64,000 nucleotides of DNA from Microbacterium yannicii PS01 (GTDB taxonomy: Bacteria; Actinomycetota; Actinomycetes; Actinomycetales; Microbacteriaceae). The position numbers were made by a program, and so were the translations under genes. This document shows, piece after piece, positions 20,508 to 31,221 of the stretch; the first letter of the stretch is position 1; each line of letters starts with the position of its first letter. The notes under the pieces were generated by a model. That model was given only the letters and a program-made list of their open reading frames with translations, made no database searches and was not told the DNA's origin. Where the stretch lies: NCBI RefSeq assembly GCF_000304335.1, contig NZ_CAJF01000013.1:1-64000 (forward strand). Direction: 5' to 3'.

Positions 20508-21305
20508 TCAGTGCTCGAGGATCTTGGACAGGAAGTCCTGGGCCCTCTCGCTCTGCGGGTTCGTGAAGAACTGCTCGGGCGTGGCCTCTTCGACGATCGC
20601 GCCGTCGGCCATGAACAGCACGCGGTCCGCGGCCTTGCGCGCGAAGCCCATCTCGTGCGTGACCACGATCATGGTCATGCCGTCGGCCGCGAGGCCGATC
20701 ATGACATCGAGCACCTCGTTGATCATCTCGGGATCCAGCGCGCTCGTCGGCTCGTCCATCAGGATGAGCTTCGGGTTCATCGCCAGCGAGCGCGCGATCG
20801 CCACGCGCTGCTGCTGACCGCCCGACAGCTGATTCGGCATCTTCCTCGCCTGGTTGGCGACGCCGACGCGGTCGAGCAGCTGCATCGCCTTCTCTTCGGC
20901 GTCCTTCTTCTTCATGCCGCGCACCTGGATCGGCCCGAGCGTGACGTTCTCGAGCACAGTCTTGTGCGCGAAGAGGTTGAAGGACTGGAACACCATGCCG
21001 ACATCGGCACGAAGCTGCGCGAGCGCCTTGCCCTCTTCGGGAAGCCGGGCGCCGTCGATCGAGATGGTGCCCGAATCGATCGTCTCGAGCCGGTTGATCG
21101 CGCGGCACAGCGTCGACTTGCCGGAGCCCGACGGTCCGATCACGACGACGACCTCGCCGCGATTGACGACGGTGTTGATGTCTTTGAGCACGTGCAGGTC
21201 GCCGAAGTGCTTGTCGACGTGGTCGATGATGACCAGTGGTTCGCCGCGCCGCACCGAGATGTTCGAGGTCCGGGGCGCCGGCGCCGGGGCTTCAGGTGTC
21301 GCCAT
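20508..21305 (-). CDS. gluA: Glutamate ABC transporter ATPase
   Basis: 265 residues. Walker [10 protein letters not shown] is near 57-65, the signature LSGGQQQR near 159-166, Walker [15 protein letters not shown] follows, and the switch histidine is in [10 protein letters not shown] 23-residue Ala/Pro-rich N-terminal tail precedes the domain. It opens the gluABCD operon. A TAGGGT box at 21312-21317 ends 6 nt before the ATG, suggesting a leaderless operon mRNA. Confidence 0.95.
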   Translation of the reverse strand: MATPEAPAPAPRTSNISVRRGEPLVIIDHVDKHFGDLHVLKDINTVVNRGEVVVVIGPSGSGKSTLCRAINRLETIDSGTISIDGARLPEEGKALAQLRADVGMVFQSFNLFAHKTVLENVTLGPIQVRGMKKKDAEEKAMQLLDRVGVANQARKMPNQLSGGQQQRVAIARSLAMNPKLILMDEPTSALDPEMINEVLDVMIGLAADGMTMIVVTHEMGFARKAADRVLFMADGAIVEEATPEQFFTNPQSERAQDFLSKILEH

Positions 21306-21389
21306 GAGTTCACCCTAGGGGCGCGCTCCGACCGCGGGCCAGTGGGCGCGCGACCCTTTACCGTTCTGTAACAGCGCGGGAACGGGGCG

Positions 21390-22190
21390 TCAGACTGCGG
21401 CCCGCTGCGCGAACGCGGTCTCGTACAGGCACACGCTGGCCGCGGTCGCCAGGTTCAGCGACTCAGCCGCACCGAAGATGGGCAGCCGCAGCGACAGGTC
21501 GGCCAGCGCGAGGGCGTCGTCGTCGAGTCCGCGGGCCTCGTTGCCGAACAGCCACGCGGTCGGCTCGGCGAGGATGGCGCGCGACGCCAGGAAGTCCCCT
21601 CCCCCGACGTCGGCCGCGATGACGCGGACGCCCGCGGCGTGGGCCTTCTCGATCGCCGTCGGCAGATCGACTCCGACCGCGATCGGCAGGTGGAACAGCG
21701 AGCCGGTCGTGGCGCGCACCACTTTGGGGTTGTAGGGGTCGACGGTGCGGCCCGTGAGCACGACGGCGTCGGCTCCCGCGGCATCAGCTGCCCGAATGAT
21801 GGTGCCGAGGTTGCCGGGGTCGCGCACCTCTTCGCAGATGGCGACGAGCCGGGGCGAGGCGGCGAAGATCTCGCGCAGCGATGTCGGCGACTGCCGCGCG
21901 ACGGCGACGATGCCCTGCGGGGTGACGGTGTCGGCCATGGCGTCCAGCACGGCCTCGGTGGTGAGCACGACCTCGATGCCGGCATCCCTCGCCGCGTCGC
22001 GGATGTCGGCGTGCTTCTCCATCGCCGTCGGCGTCGCGAAGAGCTCGACGAGCGTGTCGGCGCGGTACGCCAGCACCTCGCGCGCGGCCTGCGGCCCCTC
22101 GAGCAGGAACAGCCCCGTCTCGTGGCGGGCGCTGCGCTTGGTCAGCTTCGCGACGGCGCGCACGCGCGGAGAGCGAGGGTTCTCGAGCAC
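21390..22190 (-). CDS. TrmH/SpoU family RNA 2'-O-methyltransferase
   Basis: 266 residues. An N-terminal substrate-binding domain (LTKRSARHETGLFLLEGPQAAREVL) is followed by the SPOUT knot: ICEEVRDPGNLGTIIRAADAAGADAVVL (motif 1), AWLFGNEARGLDDDAL (motif 2) and LPIFGAAESLNLATAASVCLYE (motif 3). It should methylate a ribose in rRNA or tRNA; the exact nucleotide is unknown. The GTG start lies 7 nt after a TAGACT box (22198-22203), a leaderless pattern. It sits beyond the rplT terminator. Confidence 0.92.
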   Translation of the reverse strand: MLENPRSPRVRAVAKLTKRSARHETGLFLLEGPQAAREVLAYRADTLVELFATPTAMEKHADIRDAARDAGIEVVLTTEAVLDAMADTVTPQGIVAVARQSPTSLREIFAASPRLVAICEEVRDPGNLGTIIRAADAAGADAVVLTGRTVDPYNPKVVRATTGSLFHLPIAVGVDLPTAIEKAHAAGVRVIAADVGGGDFLASRAILAEPTAWLFGNEARGLDDDALALADLSLRLPIFGAAESLNLATAASVCLYETAFAQRAAV

Positions 22191-22210
22191 GGCACTCAGT
22201 CTAGGGACAG

Positions 22211-22242
22211 AAAAGGCGCCCTCCTCGCGGAGGACGCCTTTT
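22211..22242 (-). terminator. Rho-independent terminator after rplT
   Basis: A GC-rich stem pairs AAAAGGCGTCCTCC with GGAGGGCGCCTTTT around a short CGCGA-type loop and ends in a T-run on the minus strand, 18 bp past the rplT stop. It closes the infC-rpmI-rplT operon and is the clearest intrinsic terminator in the window. The A/T flanks make it potentially bidirectional, but no converging gene is present. Confidence 0.88.
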
Positions 22243-22259
22243 CAGGACGGATGCCGTCG

Positions 22260-22643
22260 TCAGGCGCTCTTGGGCGCGTTGACGTTCTCGGGCAGTGCGC
22301 CCTTGGCCGTCTGGACGAGCGACGCGAACGTGCCCGGCTCGTTCACCGCGAGCTCTGCGAGCATGCGGCGGTCGACCTGCACACCCGCGAGGCCGAGGCC
22401 CTGGATGAAGCGGTTGTACGTGATGCCGTTCTGACGGGCAGCGGCGTTGATGCGCTGGATCCACAGGCGGCGGAAGTCGCCCTTGCGCTTGCGACGGTCG
22501 CGGTACGCGTAGACGAGCGAGTGGGTGACCTGCTCCTTCGCCTTGCGGTACAGGCGCGAACGCTGACCCCGGTAACCGGAGGCGCGCTCGAGGATGACGC
22601 GACGCTTCTTGTGGGCGTTGACCGCCCGCTTGACTCTAGCCAT
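22260..22643 (-). CDS. rplT: 50S ribosomal protein L20
   Basis: 127 residues. [39 protein letters not shown] is the typical basic N-terminal arm, and the globular end contains [23 protein letters not shown]. It binds 23S rRNA early in large-subunit assembly. It is the third gene of infC-rpmI-rplT. AGGAA lies upstream of the ATG. Confidence 0.98.
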   Translation of the reverse strand: MARVKRAVNAHKKRRVILERASGYRGQRSRLYRKAKEQVTHSLVYAYRDRRKRKGDFRRLWIQRINAAARQNGITYNRFIQGLGLAGVQVDRRMLAELAVNEPGTFASLVQTAKGALPENVNAPKSA

Positions 22644-22674
22644 TTCGTGTGATTCCTATTCGTGCGTCGGGCGC

Positions 22675-22869
22675 TCAGCGACCGAGGAGCTTCTTGGCGA
22701 CCTTGGCGTCGCCGGGAGCGAGAACCTGCTCCTGCGACAGGCGACGGGTACGGCGCGACGACTTGCCCTCGAAGTTGTGGCGAAGGTTCGCCTGCTGCTT
22801 CATGAGCTTCCCGCTGCCGGTGACCTTGAAGCGCTTCTTGGCACCCGAGTGGGTCTTCTGCTTCGGCAT
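22675..22869 (-). CDS. rpmI: 50S ribosomal protein L35
   Basis: 64 residues, [44 protein letters not shown], a textbook L35. The start is the ATG preceded by GAAGGA at suitable distance; an upstream in-frame start would add ten non-conserved residues. It lies between infC and rplT in one operon. Confidence 0.97.
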   Translation of the reverse strand: MPKQKTHSGAKKRFKVTGSGKLMKQQANLRHNFEGKSSRRTRRLSQEQVLAPGDAKVAKKLLGR

Positions 22870-22938
22870 CTGTTCTTCCTTCGTTTCACATCCCGACAAG
22901 GCGGGAGTCGTATCCCGCGGTGCGGGAGTCTGTGGGGC

Positions 22939-23562
<624 letters not shown>

Positions 23563-23568
23563 GCGGAA

Positions 23569-23574
23569 CTCCTT
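23569..23574 (-). promoter_or_regulatory. Shine-Dalgarno that fixes the infC ATC start
   Basis: AAGGAG on the minus strand, followed by TTCCGC and then ATC AGC GAT. It is a near-perfect ribosome binding site with the ideal spacing and there is no standard start codon in reach downstream, which is the main argument for ATC initiation. Confidence 0.8.
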
Positions 23575-23701
23575 GGGTTGCGGGGTGCTGACCACCGCGA
23601 CACGGATGCGTCGCGGGCGGAGGAAGATCCCACTCCACCCGTCAGGACGCTGCGAGCCCCGACTTCCTGCACCCTTTTCCCGCGTGTTCCTCATGCGGCA
23701 A

Positions 23702-23724
23702 CCCCGGCCGCAGAGCGGTCGGGG
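23702..23724 (-). other. Hairpin in the infC upstream region
   Basis: CCCCG and CGGGG plus CCGC and GCGG pair around a 3-nt loop, with one mismatch. It lies about 140 nt upstream of the infC start in the 274-bp gap shared with the divergent DUF1844 gene. It could belong to a long infC leader, but no attenuator architecture is evident. Confidence 0.35.
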
Positions 23725-23836
23725 CGGAGTACGTGACCCGGTAGCCTGGAACGGCAAGCGCGGGTGGGATGTGATCCACTTTCCGATCCGGCGCGGAACG
23801 CACCGGAGACCGCACAAGTTTAGCAGAGAGAACGGC

Positions 23837-24256
23837 GTGGACACGATTCGAGACGACGACGCTCCCCAGACCGACACGACGACGGCGACGGATGCCGCGC
23901 GCCAGGCTCGCTGGGAGGAGCAGGAGGAGGCCGCGGCATCCGCCTCTCGCGACATCGCCGACGTGCCGGCCGTCGAGGTCATCACCACGACCGCGGTGCA
24001 CCTGCTGAGCGCGGCGGCGGTCAAGGTCGGACTCGCAGACGACCCCGCGACCCAGACCGATCTCGACGAGGCACGCAAGCTCATCAACGCCCTCGCCGGG
24101 CTCATCACGGCCGGCGCTCCCGAGATCAGCGACATGCATGCCCGCTCTCTCCGGGACGGACTGCGGTCCGTGCAGCTCGCGTTCCGCGAGGCTTCGGTCA
24201 TCCCCGACCCCATCGGCAAGGGTCCCGGCGAGAAGTGGACCGGCCCGGTCAACTGA
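23837..24256 (+). CDS. DUF1844 domain protein
   Basis: 139 residues starting at GTG (protein [11 protein letters not shown]). An acidic, low-complexity N-terminal 45 residues leads to a helical DUF1844 domain ([24 protein letters not shown] ... [22 protein letters not shown]). It is cytoplasmic and of unknown function. It is divergent from infC, a placement seen in other actinobacteria. The start is set by conservation and by the AGAGAG sequence upstream; confidence in the exact start is moderate. Confidence 0.82.
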   Translation: MDTIRDDDAPQTDTTTATDAARQARWEEQEEAAASASRDIADVPAVEVITTTAVHLLSAAAVKVGLADDPATQTDLDEARKLINALAGLITAGAPEISDMHARSLRDGLRSVQLAFREASVIPDPIGKGPGEKWTGPVN

Positions 24257-24283
24257 TCGGGCGCGTCACCTGAACGGGGCGCG

Positions 24284-25675
24284 TCACCTGATCCCGAGCG
24301 CGGCGGCCCCGCGCGCCACGGCGTCGACGGTGCGGCGCACCGCTTCCGCGTCGGTCCCGCGGTTGCTCACCGCGAACCGCACCACGGTGCGGTCCTGCCA
24401 CGTCGACGACGACGCCCAGACGGTGCCCTCGGCTCGCAGCCAGTCCCCCAGTGCAGCCGTCGCGGCGTCGTCGCCCGCCGCGAGGCAGACCTGGGTGAAG
24501 ACCACGTCGTTGCGGACCTCGAGTCCGGGAATCGTCCGGAATCCCTCTGCCAGCGCGGCGGCGGCATCCACCAGCCCGTCGATCAGGTCGACGACGCCTC
24601 GCCGCCCGAGCGACCGCAGCGCGGCCCACACCGTCACGCCGCGGGCCCGGCGCGAGAGCTCGGGCACCCGGTCGTACGGGTCGGACACGCTCTCGACCAC
24701 GGGCAGGTACGCCGCGTGGGCGCCGAGGGATGCCGTCATCGCCGCCTCGTCCCGCACGATCGCCACGCCGCAGTCGTACGGCACATTGAGGGTCTTGTGG
24801 GCATCGGTGGCCCAGGAGTCGGCGGTGGCCAGACCTTCGACCAGGTGGTGCAGCGCCGGACTCGCCGCCGCCCACAGCCCGAAGGCGCCGTCGACGTGCA
24901 CCCACGCGTCCGCCGCGCGGGCGACCTCGATCGCGGCGGTGAAGTCGTCGAACGCGCCGGAGTGGACATCGCCGGCCTGGAGCGCGACGAGGGCGGGGCC
25001 ATCTCCGTCGGCCAGGGCGCGCGCCAGTGCGGCGACGTCGATACGGCCCTGCTCGTCGGCGCCCACGGTGTGCGGGGCGCCCAGCCCGGCGATGCGGCCG
25101 GCGAGGACGACGGAGGTGTGCACCGCGTCGCCGGCGAGGAAGCGGATCCGCGGCGCGGACTGCAGACCGGCGACAGGATCGAACCCGCGCCGGCGCAGCA
25201 GAGCATCGCGACCGGCGACCAGGCACGACAGGTTGGCGCTCGTCGCGCCCGTGGTGAAGCCGACGCCGCTCTCAGCAGGAAGGCCGAGCACCTCGAGCAG
25301 CCACGCCGCGGCGACCTCCTCGACGGCAGCGGTCGCCGGAGTGGGCTGGCGGGAACCGGTGTTCTGGTCCCACGTCGACACCAGCCAGTCCGCGGCGAGC
25401 GCCGCGGGATAGGCGCCCCCGATGACGAATCCGTAGAAGCGGGAAGAGCCCATCGCCATGAGTCCCGGCTCGGCCGCTTCGGCCAGCTCCTCGACGACGG
25501 CCGCGGCGTCGAGCCCCTCCGCGCCGAGGGGGCGATGGAGGCGGGAGAGGATCGCGTCGACCGCGACCTCGGGACGGATCGGACGCTCCTCCAGGGAGTC
25601 GAGCCAGCGCAGCGCCCGCCGATGGGCCACCTCGAGTGCTCGCCGGTATTCGTCCGTCGTCGAGTCGTCGTCCAT
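24284..25675 (-). CDS. Group II PLP-dependent decarboxylase/aminotransferase-like protein
   Basis: 463 residues of the pyridoxal-dependent decarboxylase family (aromatic amino acid decarboxylase type). [45 protein letters not shown] (PLP aspartate) and the Schiff-base lysine in [17 protein letters not shown] are in order. The physiological substrate cannot be read from sequence. GGAGGTG precedes the ATG. A 15-bp direct repeat covers its last codons. It is convergent with the DUF1844 gene and stands alone. Confidence 0.85.
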   Translation of the reverse strand: MDDDSTTDEYRRALEVAHRRALRWLDSLEERPIRPEVAVDAILSRLHRPLGAEGLDAAAVVEELAEAAEPGLMAMGSSRFYGFVIGGAYPAALAADWLVSTWDQNTGSRQPTPATAAVEEVAAAWLLEVLGLPAESGVGFTTGATSANLSCLVAGRDALLRRRGFDPVAGLQSAPRIRFLAGDAVHTSVVLAGRIAGLGAPHTVGADEQGRIDVAALARALADGDGPALVALQAGDVHSGAFDDFTAAIEVARAADAWVHVDGAFGLWAAASPALHHLVEGLATADSWATDAHKTLNVPYDCGVAIVRDEAAMTASLGAHAAYLPVVESVSDPYDRVPELSRRARGVTVWAALRSLGRRGVVDLIDGLVDAAAALAEGFRTIPGLEVRNDVVFTQVCLAAGDDAATAALGDWLRAEGTVWASSSTWQDRTVVRFAVSNRGTDAEAVRRTVDAVARGAAALGIR

Positions 25676-25790
25676 GGGACACCTCCGCCGTGCCGATCAT
25701 CCGCCGCGGGGCGTCCGGTCGCAAGGGCGTCCGGTTGCGGCACACGCTGATCAGGAGTGGCCGGCAGGGCGCGCGATACCTCGGGACGGC

Positions 25791-26582
25791 TCAGGCTCGA
25801 ACGAGCTTGATCGTCAGCGAGTCCACGAGCACGGCGATCCGGTCGTCGGCGGCCCAGCGCTTGGCGAGCCGCGCCAGCACGGCATCGAGCTCGACCTGCT
25901 CGAGCCCCTCCATCAGGTGCAGGCGCACGATCAACTCGGGACCGCGCAGACGCGCGTCGGGATCCCCCGCCTCGACGCTGAGATCGATCACCGCCAATTC
26001 GCCGCCGATGCTCTCGTGCAGGCCGGCGAACACCTGCGGTGAGACGAAGCTCGGCTCCCAGGGCTGCTGTTGACCGATCGCCCAGACCGCGGGACGGCGC
26101 AGCACGAACTCGGTCGGCGAGCCCGGGTCGAGCACGATCAGATCGGTGTCGTCGGCCGCCGCCGCCAGCGCGGTGCGGACGCCGTCCGCGGGAACGGGCC
26201 GGGCCGAGGCATCCCATCGTCCCATCGTCTCGACGGATGAGAACACCGGGAGCACGCGCCGGCCATCGGGCGCCGCCACCGTCACGATCGAGAGCTCCTG
26301 CGTCTTGTCCACGGCGAGGCCGTGCGCACCGACGCCCTCGTCGCCCTTCTCGGCGAGCAGGGGGATCAGCAGGCGCGCCGAACGATACGCGTCGACGACG
26401 TCCTGCTGGCGCCCCACGCCAGCCCGGAACGCCGTCACCGCGGCCAGCAGCGTCGGGTCGGCAGAGCCGTCGTCGGCGGAGTGCGGGTTGGCCTGGAAGC
26501 TGCGACCTTCCCACGGCACGCCGGCGGAATCCCCGCCGTGGCCGGCGTGGTGGTGGTCGTGCGGGTCAGTATCCGGCGACAT
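25791..26582 (-). CDS. SseB family protein
   Basis: 263 residues. A His-rich N-terminus ([14 protein letters not shown]) precedes an SseB N-terminal-like domain ([33 protein letters not shown] ... [17 protein letters not shown]) and a second, more divergent half. The function is unknown in actinobacteria. It overlaps priA by 17 bp and is therefore made with the histidine enzymes. The His cluster could bind metal, which is inference. Confidence 0.85.
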   Translation of the reverse strand: MSPDTDPHDHHHAGHGGDSAGVPWEGRSFQANPHSADDGSADPTLLAAVTAFRAGVGRQQDVVDAYRSARLLIPLLAEKGDEGVGAHGLAVDKTQELSIVTVAAPDGRRVLPVFSSVETMGRWDASARPVPADGVRTALAAAADDTDLIVLDPGSPTEFVLRRPAVWAIGQQQPWEPSFVSPQVFAGLHESIGGELAVIDLSVEAGDPDARLRGPELIVRLHLMEGLEQVELDAVLARLAKRWAADDRIAVLVDSLTIKLVRA

Positions 26583-27312
26583 CCAGCGCCTCGGCGAGCG
26601 TGAACTCCCCGGCGTAGAGGGCCTTGCCCACGATCACGCCTTCGACGCCGAGCGGGACGAGATCGCGCAGGGCGATGAGGTCGTCCAGGCTCGAGACGCC
26701 GCCCGACGCCACGATCGGCTTCGGCGTCCGCGAGGTCAGCTCGCGAAGAAGCTCGAGGTTGGGCCCCTGGAGCGTGCCGTCCTTGGTGACGTCGGTGACG
26801 ACGTACCGGCTGCACCCGGCCGACTCGAGCCGATCCAGCACCGTCCACAGGTCGCCGCCCTCGCGGGTCCAGCCGCGCGCCGCAAGGGTCGTGCCGCGCA
26901 CGTCGAGTCCCACCGCGATCACGTCGCCGTACCGGCCGATCACGTCGGCCGCCCACTCGGGGTTCTCGAGCGCTGCGGTGCCCAGATTGATGCGCGCCGC
27001 ACCGCTCTCGAGGGCCGCCTCGAGGGTGCGATCGTCGCGAATGCCTCCGGACAGCTCCACCTGCACGCCGCGTACCTGCTTGATCACCTTGCGCAGGACG
27101 CCCGCGTTGCTTCCGCGCCCGAAGGCCGCGTCGAGGTCGACGAGGTGGATCCACTCCGCGCCCTGACGCGCGAAGTCGAGCGCCGCGTCGACCGGATCGC
27201 CGTAGCTGGTCTCGGTGCCGGCCTCCCCCTGGGTCAGACGAACGGCCTTGCCGTCGGCGACGTCGACGGCGGGCAGGAGGACGAGCTTGGGCGTGGACGC
27301 GAAATCGTTCAT
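26566..27312 (-). CDS. priA: Bifunctional HisA/TrpF isomerase PriA
   Basis: 248-residue TIM barrel. [21 protein letters not shown] starts with the catalytic Asp of the HisA reaction, [15 protein letters not shown] and [10 protein letters not shown] follow, and [16 protein letters not shown] carries the second aspartate. In actinobacteria this enzyme isomerises both ProFAR (histidine) and PRA (tryptophan) because trpF is usually missing. GGGAG lies before the ATG. It is followed by an overlapping sseB-like gene. Confidence 0.93.
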   Translation of the reverse strand: MNDFASTPKLVLLPAVDVADGKAVRLTQGEAGTETSYGDPVDAALDFARQGAEWIHLVDLDAAFGRGSNAGVLRKVIKQVRGVQVELSGGIRDDRTLEAALESGAARINLGTAALENPEWAADVIGRYGDVIAVGLDVRGTTLAARGWTREGGDLWTVLDRLESAGCSRYVVTDVTKDGTLQGPNLELLRELTSRTPKPIVASGGVSSLDDLIALRDLVPLGVEGVIVGKALYAGEFTLAEALDVAGY

Positions 27313-27381
27313 GGCTCCCTGGCTGATTGCGAGCGATGCGGGAGGATCACACGAACGCGCGCCCCCGCAGACGGCACGATC

Positions 27382-28071
27382 TCAGAGAGTAGCCCCGCGA
27401 AGCCCGCCGATCCAATTGGAGAGCAGACGGATGCCGGCCTCCCCCGACTTCTCGGGGTGGAACTGCGTCGCCGACAGCGGCCCGTTCTCCACCGCTGCGA
27501 GGAACGGCGCGCCATAGGTGCACCACGTGACGACCGGCTGCGGGAACGGCGGCTGGACGTCGAGCAGCCATTGCTGTGCCCCGAAGGAGTGCACGAAGTA
27601 GAACCGCTCGTCCTCGATGCCGCGGAACAGCCGCGAGCCCTCGCCGGGATCCACCGTGTTCCAACCCATGTGCGGCAGCACCGGAGCATCGAGCTCACCG
27701 ACGACGCCCGGCCACTCGCCGAGGCCCTCGGTGTCGACCCCGCGCTCGACGCCGCGCTCGAAGAGCACCTGCATGCCCACGCAGATTCCGAGCACCGGGC
27801 GCCCGCCCGCGAGCCGGCGCTCGATGAGCTCGTCGCCGCGACTGGCGCGCAGCGCCTCGGCCACGGCGCGGAACGCGCCCACGCCGGGAACCACGAGGCC
27901 GTCGGCGTCCATCACGAGGCCGCGATCCTTCGTGAGTATCGCGTCCGCTCCGGCCGCGGCCAGCGCCTTGACCGCCGAGTGGACGTTGCCCGAACCGTAG
28001 TCCAGAACCGCGACGAGCGGCCGGCCGCCGTCTTCGGTCGTCGCACCGCCGGTCGACGAGGTGTCGGTCAC
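27382..28071 (-). CDS. hisH: Imidazole glycerol phosphate synthase glutaminase subunit
   Basis: 229 residues, class I glutamine amidotransferase. [16 protein letters not shown], the nucleophile cysteine in [18 protein letters not shown] and the His/Glu pair in [11 protein letters not shown] are present. It supplies ammonia to HisF, which is not in this window. The GTG start overlaps the hisB stop (GTGA). Confidence 0.96.
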   Translation of the reverse strand: MTDTSSTGGATTEDGGRPLVAVLDYGSGNVHSAVKALAAAGADAILTKDRGLVMDADGLVVPGVGAFRAVAEALRASRGDELIERRLAGGRPVLGICVGMQVLFERGVERGVDTEGLGEWPGVVGELDAPVLPHMGWNTVDPGEGSRLFRGIEDERFYFVHSFGAQQWLLDVQPPFPQPVVTWCTYGAPFLAAVENGPLSATQFHPEKSGEAGIRLLSNWIGGLRGATL

Positions 28072-28676
28072 AGTGCTCCCTTCGTGCTCGGGACTCCCTC
28101 CACGAGCGGATCGAGAGCCTTCGCCTGACGGAACGCGCGCGCGAAGGCCTTGTATTCCGCTTCGGCGATATGGTGCGGGTCGCGGCCGGCGAGCACCCTC
28201 ACGTGCACAGTGAGAGCGGCGTTGAATGAGATCGCCTCGAAAGTGTGCCGCACCAGCGAGCCGGTGAAATGACCGCCGATGAGGTGGTGCTCGAAGCCCG
28301 TCGGCTCGCCGTCGTGGACGAGGTACGGACGGCCGCTGATGTCGACGACGGCCTGCGCGAGGGCCTCGTCGAGAGGGACGAGCGCATCGCCGTAGCGGGA
28401 GATGCCCGACTTGTCGCCGAGGGCCTCGCGGATCGCCTGGCCGAGCACGATCGAGATGTCTTCCACCGTGTGGTGGGCGTCGATGTCGGTGTCGCCCGAG
28501 GCGCGGACGGTCAGGTCGGTGAGCGAGTGCTTCGCGAAGGCGGTGAGCATGTGGTCGAAGAACGGCACCGTCGTGTCGATCCGGCTGCGCCCGGTGCCGT
28601 CGAGATCGAGCTCGAGCTCGACGGTGGATTCGCTCGTCGCCCGCCGAAGCGACGCGGTTCTGGGTGCTGCGCTCAT
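28068..28676 (-). CDS. hisB: Imidazoleglycerol-phosphate dehydratase
   Basis: 202 residues. The two Mn-binding histidine motifs [16 protein letters not shown] and [10 protein letters not shown] and the C-terminal [18 protein letters not shown] are intact. It is a single-domain enzyme without the phosphatase fusion of enterobacteria. The ATG overlaps the hisC stop (ATGA) and the end overlaps hisH (GTGA). Confidence 0.97.
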   Translation of the reverse strand: MSAAPRTASLRRATSESTVELELDLDGTGRSRIDTTVPFFDHMLTAFAKHSLTDLTVRASGDTDIDAHHTVEDISIVLGQAIREALGDKSGISRYGDALVPLDEALAQAVVDISGRPYLVHDGEPTGFEHHLIGGHFTGSLVRHTFEAISFNAALTVHVRVLAGRDPHHIAEAEYKAFARAFRQAKALDPLVEGVPSTKGAL

Positions 28677-29758
28677 GCGGCCGATCCTACCGAGGCGAGG
28701 GCGTCGAGGAACGCGGTGGTCTCGTCGTCCGTCCCCGCGGTGACACGCAGGTGGCGAGGGATGCCGACATCGCGGATGAGCACGCCCGCGTCGTAGAGTG
28801 CGCGCCACGTCGCGGCGGGCTCGTCGACGTCGCCGAACAGGACGAAGTTCGACCACGACTCATGGGCGGTGTATCCCAGAGCCTCGACGGTCGCCGAGAT
28901 GCGGTCGCGCTGGGCGACGATCTCGTCCACCATCCCGAGCATGACGGGAGAGTGGCGGAGCGCCGCCGTCGCTGCCGCCTGGGTGAGGGCGCTGAGGTGA
29001 TACGGGAGGCGCACGAGCCGCAGCGCGTCGATGAAGACCGGGTCGGCGGCGAGGTAGCCCACTCGCGCACCTGCGAACGCGAACGCCTTGCTCATGGTGC
29101 GCGACACCACCAGCCGCTCTCTACCCCGCAGCAGCGTCAGCGCCGAGCGCTCATCCCGCGGCGCGAACTCGTGGTACGCCTCGTCCACGATCACGATGCC
29201 GTCGGTCGCCTCGTACACCGCCTCGACGACATCGAGGCGCATGGGCGTGCCGGTCGGGTTGTTCGGAGAGCACAGGAAGACCACATCCGGTGCGGCATCA
29301 GCGACCTGGGATGCCGCGTCCTGGGCGCCGACGCTGAAATCGGCCCCGCGCACTCCCTCGACCCACTCGGCGCCGGTGCCGCGGGTGAGGAGGGGGTACA
29401 TCGAATAGGTCGGCCCGAACCCGAACGCCCTCCGGCCAGGCCCGGCGAAGGCCTGCAGAATGTGCTGCAGCACCTCGTTGGATCCGTTCGCGGCCCAGAT
29501 CTGGTCGCGGGTGAGTCCGTGACCGAGATATTCGGCGAAGCCCTCGCGCAGCGCCGTGAACTCACGGTCGGGGTAGCGATTGACCTCGCGCAGCGCCAGG
29601 GCGATCGAATCGAGGATGTCGTCGGCGACCTCCTGCGGCACCGGGTGGGTGTTCTCGTTGACGTTCAGCGCCACCGGCAGCGGCGCCTGAGGAGCGCCGT
29701 ACGGCTCCTGACCCCGGAGGTCGGGGCGGAGGGGAAGGTCTTCGAGACGAGCACTCAC
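28673..29758 (-). CDS. hisC: Histidinol-phosphate aminotransferase
   Basis: 361-residue class I/II PLP aminotransferase. [11 protein letters not shown] at the N-terminus, [19 protein letters not shown] and the Schiff-base lysine in [17 protein letters not shown] are visible. The start is GTG at 29758: a TACCAT box (29766-29771) ends 7 nt upstream, a leaderless pattern. An ATG three codons earlier is the alternative but overlaps that box. It opens hisC-hisB-hisH-priA-sseB. Confidence 0.95.
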   Translation of the reverse strand: MSARLEDLPLRPDLRGQEPYGAPQAPLPVALNVNENTHPVPQEVADDILDSIALALREVNRYPDREFTALREGFAEYLGHGLTRDQIWAANGSNEVLQHILQAFAGPGRRAFGFGPTYSMYPLLTRGTGAEWVEGVRGADFSVGAQDAASQVADAAPDVVFLCSPNNPTGTPMRLDVVEAVYEATDGIVIVDEAYHEFAPRDERSALTLLRGRERLVVSRTMSKAFAFAGARVGYLAADPVFIDALRLVRLPYHLSALTQAAATAALRHSPVMLGMVDEIVAQRDRISATVEALGYTAHESWSNFVLFGDVDEPAATWRALYDAGVLIRDVGIPRHLRVTAGTDDETTAFLDALASVGSAA

Positions 29759-29805
29759 CCCTCCCATGGTACGGGCGGTCGGGTGCCGTCCGGCGAGGCG
29801 CGGGC

Positions 29806-30174
29806 TCAGGGGACGGTCGCGTACTCGGTGGGGATGGCGAGGTTCTGCCCCGCCCACACCGTCGCCCCGTCGAGAGCGTTCAGCCGGACGATGGCGTCGA
29901 CGACGTCGCGCGGGTCGTGACCCGGAGCGACCTCTTCGGCGATCGACCACAGCGACTCGCCGGCACCGACGCTGACCGTCGTGAACGAACCGGAAGGAGC
30001 GCCGTCGTCGCGCGACGCGAGGGCGGTGCCTCCGCTGATCACCGCGATGCTGAGCGCCGCGATGGCCGGCAGTGCCGCCAGGAACGCCAAGACGCGGCGG
30101 CCGCGAACGGTGAGCCGGATGCGGGTCGGGCGCACCGAAGGAAGGACGGGCGCCGAGATTCCGATCGCGGTCAT
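29806..30174 (-). CDS. LysM-domain membrane protein divergent from lexA
   Basis: 122 residues: short basic N-terminus, one transmembrane segment (about 27-52, RRVLAFLAALPAIAALSIAVISGGTALAS) and one extracytoplasmic LysM domain (about 67-118, TVSVGAGESLWSIAEEVAPGHDPRDVVDAIVRLNALDGATVWAGQNLAIP). Size, topology and position opposite lexA match the SOS-induced division inhibitors YneA (Bacillus) and Rv2719c/ChiZ (mycobacteria). A role in holding division during DNA damage is inferred from that context. AAGGAG lies before the ATG. Confidence 0.85.
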   Translation of the reverse strand: MTAIGISAPVLPSVRPTRIRLTVRGRRVLAFLAALPAIAALSIAVISGGTALASRDDGAPSGSFTTVSVGAGESLWSIAEEVAPGHDPRDVVDAIVRLNALDGATVWAGQNLAIPTEYATVP

Positions 30175-30260
30175 TTCTGCTCCTTCTGTGACGACAGCTT
30201 CGCCGGGTGAGAGATTCGCATCCGCCGCTCGGCCGGGAGCGGCGGATCCGAACCTCTCTT

Positions 30261-30276
30261 CCGAAGCTATCTTCGA
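30261..30276. promoter_or_regulatory. Candidate variant LexA operator between lysM and lexA
   Basis: CCGAAG-CTAT-CTTCGA has symmetric 5-bp arms CGAAG and CTTCG around 4 nt, matching the spacing of the consensus TCGAAC-N4-GTTCGA but with G/C exchanged at the inner positions. No better match is found in the 278-bp intergenic region. It would serve both divergent genes if functional. Confidence 0.35.
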
Positions 30277-30452
30277 TATTCTGAGGTGTCAAGGCACCGG
30301 ACCCGGGTCGTTCTCTCGAACGCGACACGCGGCGGGGTTGTTCCCTCCGTGCGTCGATCCCGGATACGGTTTCGATACGAGAACCCCACCACGGGCCTCC
30401 GACATTCGAAGAAAACGTGCCCGACGGCGGAGCGCGAGACGGGAGCCGGAAC

Positions 30453-31127
30453 ATGAGCGACGCGAGGGACAAGCCCCAGACACGGCGGCGCAAGAGCCTC
30501 AGCGACAAGCAGCTCGCGATCCTCGAGGTGATCCAGCGCTCTATCGCACGTCACGGCTATCCGCCGAGCATGCGCGAGATCGGCGACGCGGTGGGCCTGA
30601 AGTCGCTGTCCAGCGTGACGCACCAGCTGAACCAGCTCGAGCTGAGCGGTTATCTGCGCCGCGACGCCGGGAAGACGCGCGCCATGGAGGTGCTGATCGA
30701 CCTGCCCGGCACCGCGACCGAGAGTCCCGCCGATTCGGCGCCGACCGTGGGCGACGCGGCCCTCGTCCCGCTGGTGGGCCGCATCGCCGCCGGCGTGCCG
30801 ATCACGGCCGAGCAGCAGGTGGAGGAGATCTTCCCGCTGCCGCGCCAGCTCGTCGGCAAGGGCGACCTGTTCATGCTGAAGGTCTCGGGCGAGTCGATGA
30901 TCGATGCCGCGATCTGCGACGGCGACTGGGTGGTGGTGCGCTCGCAGGCGACCGCCGAGAACGGCGACATCGTCGCCGCGATGCTCGACGACGAGGCGAC
31001 GGTCAAGACGTTCCGCCAGCGCGACGGCCACACGTGGCTGCTCCCCCGCAACTCGGCGTTCGAGCCGATCCTGGGCGACGACGCCACGGTGCTGGGCAAG
31101 GTCGTGGCCGTCCTGCGCACCGTCTGA
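30453..31127 (+). CDS. lexA: SOS repressor LexA
   Basis: 224 residues. The N-terminal winged helix ([48 protein letters not shown]) is followed by the cleavage site Ala113-Gly114 (RIAAGVPI), catalytic Ser148 ([10 protein letters not shown]) and Lys185 (EATVKTF). It represses DNA-damage genes and self-cleaves on RecA filaments. I chose the ATG at 30453 because GGGAG lies upstream; an in-frame start 12 codons earlier is possible. Confidence 0.97.
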   Translation: MSDARDKPQTRRRKSLSDKQLAILEVIQRSIARHGYPPSMREIGDAVGLKSLSSVTHQLNQLELSGYLRRDAGKTRAMEVLIDLPGTATESPADSAPTVGDAALVPLVGRIAAGVPITAEQQVEEIFPLPRQLVGKGDLFMLKVSGESMIDAAICDGDWVVVRSQATAENGDIVAAMLDDEATVKTFRQRDGHTWLLPRNSAFEPILGDDATVLGKVVAVLRTV

Positions 31128-31186
31128 GCGCCGACCTCTCCGTCCCGCCGACGCACCGACGCCGAGCGACCCCGCGACGACCCTTC

Positions 31187-31211
31187 TAGCGGGCCGCGCG
31201 CTTCCCCGCTA
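31187..31211. promoter_or_regulatory. Inverted repeat overlapping the -10 of the next gene
   Basis: TAGCGGG and CCCGCTA form perfect 7-bp arms around 11 nt. The right arm shares two bases with TATAAG (31210-31215), which ends 6 nt before the ATG at 31222. It could be an operator or the end of the lexA transcript; there is no U-tract. Confidence 0.4.
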
Positions 31212-31221
31212 TAAGGGGGTT

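Noticed and set aside
30309-30322. CGTTC-TCTC-GAACG as a LexA box between lysM and lexA
   Set aside because: The half-sites are in the opposite polarity to the consensus GAAC-N4-GTTC, so a LexA dimer would not fit.
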